Part shown: positions 18,742-28,790 of the stretch, in pieces
Layout of the letters: each line of letters starts with the position of its first letter
How positions within the stretch are numbered: position 1 is the stretch's first letter
Assembly (NCBI GenBank): GCA_946407195.1
Contig: CAMJNC010000008.1
Location: forward strand, 1 to 33,999
Direction: 5' to 3'
DNA: 33,999 nt
From: an uncultured Treponema sp.
GTDB taxonomy: Bacteria > Spirochaetota > Spirochaetia > Treponematales > Treponemataceae
Made by a program: the position numbers and the translations under genes
The notes under the pieces: model-generated
Seen by the model: the letters and a program-made list of their open reading frames with translations, nothing else
What the model was told of the DNA's origin: nothing
Databases searched by the model: none

Positions 18742-21147
18742 ATGGAATTTTTACGACTGCACCAGCAGAACATAATGCTGTTTTTAAGCGGCATTTGTTT
18801 TGTTTTAGCAATCCTAAGCTTTCTTACAAATACACTTAGTAAAAAACGGAGACGAGCACTAGTTATTCTGGAATTTGTAGCCTCCTTGCTTTTGATAATG
18901 GACCGTTTTGCCTACCAGTACCGAGGAAACGTTTCTACCCTCGGTTACTGGATGGTACGTATTTCTAATTTTTCTGTATTCTTTCTTTCCATTGCAATCA
19001 TATATCTTTTTAACAGTTATCTTATAGATCTTTTAACAAATGAAGGTAAACTCGAAAAGGTTCCACGTCGTTTACGCTGTGTACAGTATCTGTGCTTACT
19101 TGGCGTATTATTGCTGATTATTTCTCAGTTCACCGGACTTTATTATACCTTCGATGAATATAACCGATATCAGCGTTCGCCTGCTTATCTTCTTAGTTAT
19201 ATTTTTACACTTGGCTGTCTTTTATTTCAGCTTGATGTAATTTTTGAATATGCAAACCGAATCCGAAAGGCAATCAAAATACTGCTTATTACCTTTACAA
19301 TGTTTCCGCTGCTGGCCGCAATTATACAGCTTTTCTGTTATGGTCTTTCGCTGATTAATCTTACCCTCGTTTGCGAAACTATTATACTTTTTATGTTTGT
19401 TCTTACCGATATGAACAAAACTATAGAGAAAGCAAACAACCTAAAAATTGAGTTTCTGCGGGAAGAACAAAAAAACATACAGATTATGTTTGAACAGACT
19501 GCAACTGCTCTTGCAAACGCAATAGATGCCAAGGACGTTTATACTCACGGACATTCAATGCGCGTTGCAGAGTATTCTCATAAAATTGCCGTTCTTGCAG
19601 ACAAAGATGAAAAGTTCTGTCAAGAAATTTATTTTGCAGGGCTTCTTCATGACGTAGGAAAAATCGGAATTCCAAATAACATCATCAATAAAAACGGAAA
19701 GCTCACTGACGAAGAATTTGCTGAAATCAAAAAGCATCCTGTAATCGGAAAGCAGATTCTTTCGAGCATTTCAAAGTCTCCATATCTTTCTATTGGGGCG
19801 AATTATCATCACGAGCGCTACGACGGATATGGATATCCGGAAGGACTTAAGGGCGAAGATATTCCCGAGCTTGCAAGAATTATTGCCGTTGCAGATGCTT
19901 ACGATGCAATGACTTCTAAACGAAGCTATCGTGACCCTATTCCTCAGGAAAAGGTTCGCGAGGAAATTGTAAAGGGAATGGGAAATCAGTTTGACCCTGC
20001 CTTTGCAAAGCACATGCTTCATATGATAGACCTCGACACTGAGTACGATATGAAGGAGCACGAGGATATTAAGGAGCTTGGTGGTAAGGATGTCCTCAAC
20101 TGTGCTGAATTCCGCTCTAAAAAATCAGAGGGAATTTATCTTTCTTCTACTCCCGTTTTGATAAGAGTTCACTGCCATACTGAGTCGGATGCGACTGAAA
20201 ACACCATTCCTTCGTTTATAGCTTTTGATTCACTTGATGCCCGTGCTCATGAAACTGAATCAAAGCGTAAAGATATGCTTTACAGTGAATATGCAATAGT
20301 ACGCTTTGACGGAAAAATTACAGAAGGTACAGCAAGAAAAATCAAAACAGAAATTATTCCAGCTGATGAATATGCAGAAAAGCCTCCTTCAAAACAGGAG
20401 CTTTTAGCCGAATACAATAATGGTCTGGACTACGAAATTAATGCTGTAAAATATAAAGACCATGTTCTGATTGTTATTAAGAATAAATTCCAGACGGTTC
20501 GTGTTATTCTTGCACTTCCAGACAGTACCCATTACGCATATCTTTCGCTTACCGGTGAAAAATGTATCATAAGCAATGTTGTAATCACTAAAGCTGATAC
20601 AGAAATTACTTCCTCTTACATTCCACGCATTGCTGAAGAAATCAGTTATATAGATGGACCAGAAGGAGATGTTCCGAATATTCAGATTGACGGCTGGCGT
20701 TCTGCTTCTACCGAAGGTATTCCTGTCAGAGATAAGATGACTATTACCTTCCACTCAATGAGTCTGCCTACTGCACGCCTTATCTGGCACTGTCCGTTTA
20801 TCTGCCTGTTCTACTCTGAAGATAAAAAAGTGGATGGAAAAGGCTATCGCGAATTTGTTGTTGTAAGATTAGACGGTGAAGACTGGGAAGAAAACTCTCA
20901 TGCAAAAAATACAATGCTTATCAGCAGGAATGATGTCTTTAATGGCTGGGATGCCTGGAAGGCTCGGAACAAGGCCGGCATGGACTGTAAAATAGAAATC
21001 CACCGTGAAGGCAACAAGATTACTACGTTTACCGAAAACAGTGGAATTGCAATAAAGAGTATTACGACTATTAAGGATGATGCACCGGAGATTTATGTTT
21101 CACTCACCGGTGATCAGGTTGCAATTACAAACATTCACTTTAATTAA
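18742..21147 (+). CDS. membrane HD-GYP phosphodiesterase with duplicated C-terminal domain
   Basis: N-terminal TM region; GHSMRVAEYS, AGLLHDVGKIGIP, YHHERYDGYGYPEGLKGEDIP; tandem C-terminal repeats. Confidence 0.92.
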   Translation: MEFLRLHQQNIMLFLSGICFVLAILSFLTNTLSKKRRRALVILEFVASLLLIMDRFAYQYRGNVSTLGYWMVRISNFSVFFLSIAIIYLFNSYLIDLLTNEGKLEKVPRRLRCVQYLCLLGVLLLIISQFTGLYYTFDEYNRYQRSPAYLLSYIFTLGCLLFQLDVIFEYANRIRKAIKILLITFTMFPLLAAIIQLFCYGLSLINLTLVCETIILFMFVLTDMNKTIEKANNLKIEFLREEQKNIQIMFEQTATALANAIDAKDVYTHGHSMRVAEYSHKIAVLADKDEKFCQEIYFAGLLHDVGKIGIPNNIINKNGKLTDEEFAEIKKHPVIGKQILSSISKSPYLSIGANYHHERYDGYGYPEGLKGEDIPELARIIAVADAYDAMTSKRSYRDPIPQEKVREEIVKGMGNQFDPAFAKHMLHMIDLDTEYDMKEHEDIKELGGKDVLNCAEFRSKKSEGIYLSSTPVLIRVHCHTESDATENTIPSFIAFDSLDARAHETESKRKDMLYSEYAIVRFDGKITEGTARKIKTEIIPADEYAEKPPSKQELLAEYNNGLDYEINAVKYKDHVLIVIKNKFQTVRVILALPDSTHYAYLSLTGEKCIISNVVITKADTEITSSYIPRIAEEISYIDGPEGDVPNIQIDGWRSASTEGIPVRDKMTITFHSMSLPTARLIWHCPFICLFYSEDKKVDGKGYREFVVVRLDGEDWEENSHAKNTMLISRNDVFNGWDAWKARNKAGMDCKIEIHREGNKITTFTENSGIAIKSITTIKDDAPEIYVSLTGDQVAITNIHFN

Positions 21148-21156
21148 TTTTTCAAA

Positions 21157-23475
21157 TTAAGCTTTTATGTTTGCAAGGCGGAGAATTCCGCGCATTCTTT
21201 TTTCTGAGAAAACTCCGTTCGTTATGCTGATAAGGCTTTCGAGCGGATTCTCTTCGATTGCGCTGATTGCTATTTTTACAGAAGGATCATCCTTAGATTT
21301 TCCCTTCATTGAAAAAAGCAGTACACGAATAATTATGCGAAGAATCATTCTTACCGCAACGCTTTCTTTAGCCATGTCGCCAAGGTTGTCGGCTGTGGTA
21401 AAGGTTCCCCGGTGATGTTGTGCATAATAACAGTCTGTAAAAAAAGCGTTGTAGAGAGCAGCATCTGGTGTGTAGCTGTCTGCTTCTGTGTTTGCTATTT
21501 CACTTTCGCTTACTTCTATTTCTTTTTCCAACTGGATTTTTTTAACTGATGAAGCAGCAAAAATTTTATAAGTTCCTGCAGAAGCCACAAAGTTATGTTT
21601 TGAAGTATCGTAAGTTTTAAAAGCATTTTCATCGAGAGTTACAGTTACACGCTTTGTTTCGCCAGGTTCAAGCTCAACCTTTTCAAAGCCGCGAAGCTCT
21701 GGATAAGTGGCATCCTTTTTCTGGACATAAACCTGGGCGGCTTCGCTACCCTTCACTTTTCCGGTGTTTGTTACATCAAACAAAACTTTTCCGGCCTTTG
21801 CATCTACTTCAAGATTTGAATATGCAAAGCTTGTGTAGCTCAGTCCATAGCCAAACTCATAACGTACAGGAATATTTTTTGCCTCGTAATAACGATAGCC
21901 GACAAGACAGCCTTCTTTGTATTCGATGTTGTCATCTTCACCACCAAAGCTTCCATAGCATGGTGTGTTCTTTTCTGTAAACGGGAAGGTTTCTGCAAGC
22001 TTTCCGCTTGGGTTAACGTTTCCGCTGAGGAGTTGGGCACACGCTTCGCCACAGGCCTCACCGCAAAGATACATATGAAGAATTGCTGAAACTTTGTCTG
22101 CAAAATATAAATCAATTGGAGCACCGCTGAAGGTTACTGCAATTACTTTTGCACCAAGAGCAATAATCTGGTCAAGGAGCTTTGTCTGAACCTCTGGAAG
22201 AGCCATTGTTTCGCGGTCAAAGCCTTCGCCTTCAAACTCTTCTGTAAGACCGCAGAAGAAAAGAACAGGGCGATTTTCGGTAGCAGCTTTTTTTGCTAGC
22301 TCTAGAGCCTGGGCATAGTCTGTTTCGCTTACATTGCCGATATCTGTCGGGTAGCCTTCTGCAAAATCAATTTCGTAACCAAGATTTTTAAGACTTTCCA
22401 GCGCACTCGGGTATTCAGCCGCATTTATATGGCTTGAACCACCGCCCTGGAATTTCATTGTGGCAGCAAGACCGCCGATTACAATGAGCTTTGCTTTTGG
22501 AGCAAGCGGAAGTGCACCATCGTTTTTAAGAAGAACTGCTGAGCTGGTTGCAAAACGAAGGGCTAATTTATGATGAGCCACAAAATCAATTTTAGAATTA
22601 TCAGCCTTCTGCTTGTGTCCACCGTTCCATTTCTGTGCAGCTTCAATCACAAGATTGTTTGCTTCCTCTAACTTTTCCTGGAGCTCTTTGTCGTTGTCAT
22701 AAAGCGGTTCAAGCTGATGTGAAAAATATCCGTTTGAATCCGGCATGGCAAGAGACATGCCTGCCTTAAGACAGTTTGCAGCTCCAATACATGCACCCCA
22801 GTCTGAAATTACCATTCCCTTAAAGCCCCATTTTTTTCGGAGAACTTCTGTAAGAAGGAATTTGCTGGCAGCAGCATACTCACCGTTTACCTTGTTATAC
22901 GAAACCATTATGCTGGCCGGCTGTGCCTTACGAACTGCAATTTCAAAAGGACGAAGATATATTTCCGAAAGAGTTTTTTCGTCTACTATTGAGTTTGATG
23001 TCTGACGGCGCTTTTCCTGATTGTTACAGGTAAAGTGCTTGAGCGAAGTACCTATTCCCAGAGCCTGCATTCCATTGATATAACTTGCAGCGAGAGTTCC
23101 TGCAAGATAAGGGTCTTCTGAAAAATATTCAAAATTACGGCCGCAAAGAGGAGAACGCTTTATGTTTGTTCCAGGACCAAGAACTACATCGACCTCCTGG
23201 CATTGTGCTTCTTCTGCAATAGATTTTCCTTCTTCGCTCAGGAGTGCTTTATCCCAGCTTGCAGCCATACAGCTTGAAGTCGGAAAGCAGGTAGCAAGCC
23301 GACTGCGGTTTATATCAGCATAGGCCTCAGTTTCCTGTACCGGGTCCTGCTTACGAAGTCCGTGTGGTCCGTCACTCATTGTAAAAGATGGCAGCTTCCC
23401 CTCAGCATCATAAGAGTTCCAGTTACCTACTCCATTGAAGAGACGGATTTTTTCATCCTTTGATAATTGTGCCAT
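21157..23475 (-). CDS. glycoside hydrolase family 3 (beta-glucosidase-like)
   Basis: LGPGTNIKRSPLCGRNFEYFSEDPYLAGTLAASYINGMQALGIGTSLKHF; nucleophile motif MVISDWGA; C-terminal Fn3-like region; AGGAGA RBS. Confidence 0.93.
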   Translation of the reverse strand: MAQLSKDEKIRLFNGVGNWNSYDAEGKLPSFTMSDGPHGLRKQDPVQETEAYADINRSRLATCFPTSSCMAASWDKALLSEEGKSIAEEAQCQEVDVVLGPGTNIKRSPLCGRNFEYFSEDPYLAGTLAASYINGMQALGIGTSLKHFTCNNQEKRRQTSNSIVDEKTLSEIYLRPFEIAVRKAQPASIMVSYNKVNGEYAAASKFLLTEVLRKKWGFKGMVISDWGACIGAANCLKAGMSLAMPDSNGYFSHQLEPLYDNDKELQEKLEEANNLVIEAAQKWNGGHKQKADNSKIDFVAHHKLALRFATSSAVLLKNDGALPLAPKAKLIVIGGLAATMKFQGGGSSHINAAEYPSALESLKNLGYEIDFAEGYPTDIGNVSETDYAQALELAKKAATENRPVLFFCGLTEEFEGEGFDRETMALPEVQTKLLDQIIALGAKVIAVTFSGAPIDLYFADKVSAILHMYLCGEACGEACAQLLSGNVNPSGKLAETFPFTEKNTPCYGSFGGEDDNIEYKEGCLVGYRYYEAKNIPVRYEFGYGLSYTSFAYSNLEVDAKAGKVLFDVTNTGKVKGSEAAQVYVQKKDATYPELRGFEKVELEPGETKRVTVTLDENAFKTYDTSKHNFVASAGTYKIFAASSVKKIQLEKEIEVSESEIANTEADSYTPDAALYNAFFTDCYYAQHHRGTFTTADNLGDMAKESVAVRMILRIIIRVLLFSMKGKSKDDPSVKIAISAIEENPLESLISITNGVFSEKRMRGILRLANIKA

Positions 23476-23509
23476 TATGTTCTCCTGTTTTTTTTGTCGT
23501 ATTCTTTCG

Positions 23510-24004
23510 TTAAGCTTTGTCGCCGAACAAAGCTTCTGCATCCTCTGTTTCCATTACAGAAACTTTTGTTGTTACAACCGGTTTTTCGTCGTTTTTGTCT
23601 GCGTAGAGTTCGCAGATGTAGCGGTAAACATGATTTTCTTCATCGCGGAAATCTTCTACAGCCTTCATCTTGATTGTTGTGTTATTACGGAGGTAACCAA
23701 CATCAGCCTTGAACTCCATAACACTCAGAATAAAACCTGGAAGAGGTGTGCGGCCTTTGATTGTATTTGTAATACCAGTAAGAGCCGAGATACACTGAGC
23801 CATAAACTCAAAGCCTGCCCAGCTTGGCACACCATCAAACTCCGGCTCATAAAATATACAGTTTTCTGTAATATCATATTCACTGGTAATTGTATGATTA
23901 TTTACATCGTGCTGTGTTACGCGTGAAAGCAGAAACATTTTTCCCTTGTGAGGAAGATAGTTGATAAGCTCGTCGTGTTCGATAAGTTGTTGGATTTCTT
24001 TCAT
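23510..24004 (-). CDS. ApeP-like hotdog-fold 3-hydroxyacyl-ACP dehydratase
   Basis: INYLPHKGKMFLLSRV and VPSWAGFEFMAQCISALTG; AGGAG RBS; start at MKEIQQL. Confidence 0.85.
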   Translation of the reverse strand: MKEIQQLIEHDELINYLPHKGKMFLLSRVTQHDVNNHTITSEYDITENCIFYEPEFDGVPSWAGFEFMAQCISALTGITNTIKGRTPLPGFILSVMEFKADVGYLRNNTTIKMKAVEDFRDEENHVYRYICELYADKNDEKPVVTTKVSVMETEDAEALFGDKA

Positions 24005-24014
24005 TTTTATTCTC

Positions 24015-25226
24015 CTATATACCGAGTACCAGGCAGGCGTTGGCGCCACCGAAGGCGAAGGAATTTGAAAGGCAGACTTTGAGAGGTCTATTTTTCCCGT
24101 CTCCATTTCCTGATTTGCTGTCCACAATATTTAACTGCGGAAGCTCTTCATCCTGTTCGCCATCCCAAACCTGGGCAGGTAATTTTATATTTTCTTTTTC
24201 TTTATTTTCAACCAGAGCCTTCCAGCAGATTGCCGCTTCAAGAGCAGCAGCTGCTCCAAGCGTATGCCCTGTAACCGGCTTTGTTGTAGAAACCGGAACC
24301 AGGGCTGCACCGCCCTCGCTGTCGCCAAAAATTGCAGCCACAGCCTTTGCTTCCATGCTGTCGTTGAACTTTGTTCCGGTTCCATGAAGATTGATGTAGC
24401 CAACGTCACCGGCCGCAACACCAGAATTCTCAAGTGCACGACGGATTGCTTTTTCTGCACCGGCGCCGCTTGGGTCTGGAGAAGTCATGTGATAAGCGTC
24501 GGCACTTTCGCCCCAGCCAAGGAGCTTTACGGTGGCACCGTTGGCTTCCCGGCTCAGCACAAAAAACGCAGCCCCATCTCCTAAAGTAATTCCATGTCTG
24601 TTTTTACTGAACGGATTTGTAATTTCGCTGGAAACTGCTTCGAGTGCGCTAAAGCCAATCAGCGTTGTATCAGAAGCAATATCAATTCCACCGACAACTG
24701 CAGCATCTACAACGCCGCCCATTATCATTTCTGAAGCTTTGATGATTGCGCCCGCACTGGAAGAACAGGCAGTTGCAAAGGTAACAGCCGGACCTGTAAG
24801 CCCGAACTTTTCTGCTATAAAGGTTGCAACATAATCTGCACCCTGAACTTCGATATTGTAATTCTTAGGGAACTCGCCGTCTGCAAAATATTTTCTGTGG
24901 TTAGCCAGCGAGAACTCAGTTCCATTATCGCACGAGCCTATGCACACTGCAACACGCTCAGCCCCATAACGAGACTTTGCAGCATTAATATCATCAGCTA
25001 TCTGTTCGAGAGCCGCATTTTCAATACGAATGATTTTCATATCGTAACGGCCGCCACTTGGCTGTAAAATTGCGTCATTTATTCTGGCAGCAAAATATTC
25101 TTCACCGTTACAAGCAGTTACTTTTTTAATACCGCTTTGGCAGCCTGTAGTAACAGCATTCCAGAGTTCATCAATATTGTTTCCTGCACAGCTCATTACA
25201 CCGGGCTTTGAAAGATAAAGCTCCAT
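24015..25226 (-). CDS. beta-ketoacyl-ACP synthase (ApeO-like position)
   Basis: TFATACSSSAGAIIKASE, INLHGTGTKFND, STTKPVTGHTLGAAAALEA; C-H-H triad intact. Confidence 0.9.
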   Translation of the reverse strand: MELYLSKPGVMSCAGNNIDELWNAVTTGCQSGIKKVTACNGEEYFAARINDAILQPSGGRYDMKIIRIENAALEQIADDINAAKSRYGAERVAVCIGSCDNGTEFSLANHRKYFADGEFPKNYNIEVQGADYVATFIAEKFGLTGPAVTFATACSSSAGAIIKASEMIMGGVVDAAVVGGIDIASDTTLIGFSALEAVSSEITNPFSKNRHGITLGDGAAFFVLSREANGATVKLLGWGESADAYHMTSPDPSGAGAEKAIRRALENSGVAAGDVGYINLHGTGTKFNDSMEAKAVAAIFGDSEGGAALVPVSTTKPVTGHTLGAAAALEAAICWKALVENKEKENIKLPAQVWDGEQDEELPQLNIVDSKSGNGDGKNRPLKVCLSNSFAFGGANACLVLGI

Positions 25227-25237
25227 ACGTTCCTCAA

Positions 25238-25828
25238 TTATTCCTCAAGCTTCGTCAGATTATATTCGTATCCGCGAAGATAATTTTTGATTGTGATAGT
25301 ATTCTCTAAAATTGTAATTTCTTCAATCAGTTTTTTTCCGTCATATATACAGCGGATTTCCTGAACACCCGCTTCATCTACGGCGGCAGGCCATACTTCA
25401 AGCCTCAAGCCCGCAGTCTCATAATTTTCCTGAAGCGCTGCTTTATCATAATACGCATTTTGAATATCGCAGATTATATATTCTCCAGGAAGTGCTTTTG
25501 GAAAATAAGCTGAATCAAAAATCACCTTAGTGCCATCATAAAAAACATTTCCCATGTCGGTACCAAAATCGTTCATCAGCGAAAGGCTGATTCCTGTTGC
25601 ATCAATCTGTGTGTAAGACATCAACGAAAAGCCTGTGTCTCCAAAACTACCGTTCAGTAGTTGAAGTCCTTCAAAAACTCCAACTGCCACAGAAGGCCCA
25701 AGCAGATTTACCTTTTTAGTATTTGTAATATAAACCGGACGAAGCGACGATACCGCCTTTGTTGATTTACAGGAGATCAGAAGGGAAAGCAAAAAAATTA
25801 AAACCACCGAAGGCGCTGTTTTTCTCAT
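25238..25828 (-). CDS. DUF3261-like lipoprotein (ApeN-like position)
   Basis: Lipobox LISC; LPGEYIICDIQNAYYDKAAL similar to DUF3261; 11 bp upstream of the KS gene. Confidence 0.65.
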   Translation of the reverse strand: MRKTAPSVVLIFLLSLLISCKSTKAVSSLRPVYITNTKKVNLLGPSVAVGVFEGLQLLNGSFGDTGFSLMSYTQIDATGISLSLMNDFGTDMGNVFYDGTKVIFDSAYFPKALPGEYIICDIQNAYYDKAALQENYETAGLRLEVWPAAVDEAGVQEIRCIYDGKKLIEEITILENTITIKNYLRGYEYNLTKLEE

Positions 25829-27292
25829 CTATTTTTCCCAGTACACCGGAAGGAAGTAAATAATCATTGTATATAATTCAAGACGGCCTGCAAGCATTGC
25901 AAAGCTGTACCAGTATTTTACAAAATCAGGGAGGAAACCAAAATTTTCTGTTGGTCCAAGCAACGCATAACCAGGTCCAATATTTCCAACCATACTGAGT
26001 GCACCGGTAAACGCAGACCACACATCAAGCTGACCAAGACAGCCGACAAAGGTAGTAAACGCAACAAGAGCAAAGTAAACAACCATAAAAGCTGCAACGT
26101 TGAAAACAATATCCTTGCGGCCAGGACGACCATTCAAACGGATTGCAAAAACTCCGTGCGGGTGAAGCATTTTGCGGGTTTCATTCTGAACCTGTTTTCC
26201 AAGAACCAGCCAGCGGATTACCTTAACACCACCCGAGGTTGAGCCCGAACATCCGCCGATAAAGAATGTAACAAAAAGCAGGAACTGAGTTGCAGCCGGC
26301 CACTTCATAAAATCAGCTGTAGAAAAACCTGTTGTAGTCATCAGCGAAACAACCTGAAACGAGCTAAAGCGCAGACGGTCGCCAAAATTGCTGTAAACAT
26401 TTTTAAGTGAAATTGTAACGGCAATTACAAGTGCTGCAACAATCAGAAGGTAAGCCTTAAATTCTGAGTTGGTTGTAATGTCGCGGAACTTTCTTGTAAT
26501 AATGTAAAAGTAAAGGCTGAAGTTGATTCCCGAAAGGAACATAAAAATCATTATGATAACGTCGATTGCAACCGAGTTGTACGAACCAATAGAAGAATTG
26601 CGTGTAGAAAATCCGCCGGTACCAAGAGTTGCAAAGGCATGCGAAAGTGCATCGGTAAAGCTCATGCCGGCAAGCTTAAGCGCAAATGTTTCAACAGCAG
26701 TAAAACCAAGATAAATTGCCCAGAGAATTTTTGCTGTTGTTGTAATGCGGGCAGTTACCTTTCCTTTTTCAGGTCCTGTAGTTTCTGCCTTTATCAGCTG
26801 AAAGCCGCCCACGCCCAAAAGAGGCATAAGCGCAACAGTGAGGGTTACAATTCCCATACCGCCAATCCAGTGTGTGAGACAGCGCAGCATATTAATTGAA
26901 ACCGGAAGAGTTTCTATTTCACTTAAGATTGTAGAACCCGTTGTAGAAAATCCGCTTACACTTTCAAAAAGAGCATCAACAAAACGTGGAATGCTTCCGC
27001 TGGCATACATTGGAATTGCACCCATAAAGCTGATTACAACCCACGAAAGCGCAACAATCAAAAAGGTCTGGCGGGTATTCATTGTAATTTTGAATTTACG
27101 TGTTGGAAGATTAACTGCCGTAACAAAAACAAAACTCACCACCATTGGAATTATGAACGAAAGATAAACCGAAGTTTCGCCATAGTAAAAAGCAAAGCCG
27201 AGAGGAATTGCAAAAAGAATACCTACGATTGAAAGGAGAATGGAAGTTATTTTTAACAATGAAATTATGAACACATTATTCTCCGCTGCCAA
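25829..27292 (-). CDS. trkH: TrkH-type potassium uptake protein
   Basis: FESVSGFSTTGSTIL, HWIGGMGIVTLTVALMPLLGVGGFQL, FIGGCSGSTSGGVKVIRW. Confidence 0.95.
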   Translation of the reverse strand: MAAENNVFIISLLKITSILLSIVGILFAIPLGFAFYYGETSVYLSFIIPMVVSFVFVTAVNLPTRKFKITMNTRQTFLIVALSWVVISFMGAIPMYASGSIPRFVDALFESVSGFSTTGSTILSEIETLPVSINMLRCLTHWIGGMGIVTLTVALMPLLGVGGFQLIKAETTGPEKGKVTARITTTAKILWAIYLGFTAVETFALKLAGMSFTDALSHAFATLGTGGFSTRNSSIGSYNSVAIDVIIMIFMFLSGINFSLYFYIITRKFRDITTNSEFKAYLLIVAALVIAVTISLKNVYSNFGDRLRFSSFQVVSLMTTTGFSTADFMKWPAATQFLLFVTFFIGGCSGSTSGGVKVIRWLVLGKQVQNETRKMLHPHGVFAIRLNGRPGRKDIVFNVAAFMVVYFALVAFTTFVGCLGQLDVWSAFTGALSMVGNIGPGYALLGPTENFGFLPDFVKYWYSFAMLAGRLELYTMIIYFLPVYWEK

Positions 27293-28721
27293 AGAAAGCT
27301 AATACCTTCTTACTGTTTTCTGCCACTGTAATAAGAACAATATGATCGCCTGCGGTAATCCGGGTGTTTCCGTTTACAATCTGATACTGATCTGTTCCAG
27401 ATTTTTTGTCGAGCAGAACAAGGAAAGTTCCTGGATTCGAAATATCCTTAAGCTCCTTGCCGCTAACCTTAGAATCAGAAGTAACCTCGCATTCAACAAT
27501 TTCAAGCTGACCGTTTGTTACCGTATGAATTTCTTTAACTGATTTACCGCGAAGGTGGCTCATAATAGAATCAACAACCGCATCCCGGAGTGGAACCGGA
27601 ACGTCAATTCCCAGCTTGCGCGAAATCTCTGCAAAGGCCGAGCTTCCAACCAGACTCACCGTCTGCTTAACTCCGAGCGATTCCAGATAAGCGGCAAGCA
27701 CCATGTTCATCTCATGATTGTGAGTTGTACAAATTGCAAGATCAAAGTTTACTATTCCTTCATCACGGAGGAATGATTCATCAGTTGCATCCGCACGCAT
27801 TACCCGCGCATCCGGGAAACGCTCCGAGGCGGCCTTCGTCAGCTCATCATCAGAATCAATAATTACAAAATCAAAATTTCGTTTCGCTTTTATGTTTGTA
27901 AACAGACGGGCAATTCCGCTGGCCTTCTGAGCACTGCCCATCAGCTTTTCTGCAACAATGGTTCCAATACGACCAGCACCAATCATTGCTACCTTACGGA
28001 GCTCCTTCTGTTCTGCACCACAAAGCTCAACGATTTTTGAAATATCATCCTTTGAAACAAGAACACCAATAATTGTGTCGGCTACAAGCTTAGTGTCTCC
28101 ACCTGGCAGCATTGTCTCACCGTTCTGTTCAATATATGCAACAAGGAATTTTACATCAGTTTTTGTGCGGAGCTCTTTAAGAAGTGCGCCGTCAAATTCG
28201 CTGCCTGCGGCAACTGTAATGCGGGCAATCTCTAAATCAGAATTATCAAAGGTAATTACGTTTCCAACAGCACCGTTTTCAACAGCCTGAACAATTGCAT
28301 CAGCTGCCTCGACGTCCGGGTGAATCATGTAATTTACACCGTAGAGTGGACGATGCTTTCCTGCAAAGGTATTTGAATGCTTTTTTTCTGCCTTTGTTGT
28401 ATTAACGTAATAAGCATAATTGCGGACACGGGCAATTTTTAAAATATCAGGATAAACTGCATCCACGAGGGAGCAGGTAATCATATTAACTTCGTCAGAA
28501 GATGTAACGCAGACAAGAGCATCAGCTTTTGCAATTCCAAGCTCTTCAAGCGTTTCAAGGTTGTTGCCGTCTGCACACATAACAGTACAATCCAGCTGAT
28601 TAGAAGCATGGCGTATTGTATTTTCGTCATTATCTACAATGGCAACCTGATTTTTTTCATTAATCAAAAGTTTGGCAAGCTGGATTCCTGTAAATCCTGC
28701 GCCTACAATAACTATTCTCAT
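27276..28721 (-). CDS. trkA: Trk system potassium transporter TrkA
   Basis: MRIVIVGAGFTGIQLAKLL Rossmann motif, duplicated TrkA-N/TrkA-C domains, overlaps trkH. Confidence 0.95.
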   Translation of the reverse strand: MRIVIVGAGFTGIQLAKLLINEKNQVAIVDNDENTIRHASNQLDCTVMCADGNNLETLEELGIAKADALVCVTSSDEVNMITCSLVDAVYPDILKIARVRNYAYYVNTTKAEKKHSNTFAGKHRPLYGVNYMIHPDVEAADAIVQAVENGAVGNVITFDNSDLEIARITVAAGSEFDGALLKELRTKTDVKFLVAYIEQNGETMLPGGDTKLVADTIIGVLVSKDDISKIVELCGAEQKELRKVAMIGAGRIGTIVAEKLMGSAQKASGIARLFTNIKAKRNFDFVIIDSDDELTKAASERFPDARVMRADATDESFLRDEGIVNFDLAICTTHNHEMNMVLAAYLESLGVKQTVSLVGSSAFAEISRKLGIDVPVPLRDAVVDSIMSHLRGKSVKEIHTVTNGQLEIVECEVTSDSKVSGKELKDISNPGTFLVLLDKKSGTDQYQIVNGNTRITAGDHIVLITVAENSKKVLAFFGSGE

Positions 28722-28757
28722 AGCTCTATTATACTATGTTTTTGGGTGATGTGTCAT
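28722..28757 (-). promoter_or_regulatory. candidate trkA promoter
   Basis: Minus strand ATGACA-N18-TATAAT-N6-ATG. Confidence 0.6.
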
Positions 28758-28790
28758 TCTTCGCGCATAAAATCAAGATTTTTATTTTTT

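Noticed and set aside
23435-23926. 163-aa plus-strand ORF
   Set aside because: Antisense to dehydratase and GH3 start; low-complexity Cys/Phe-rich translation.
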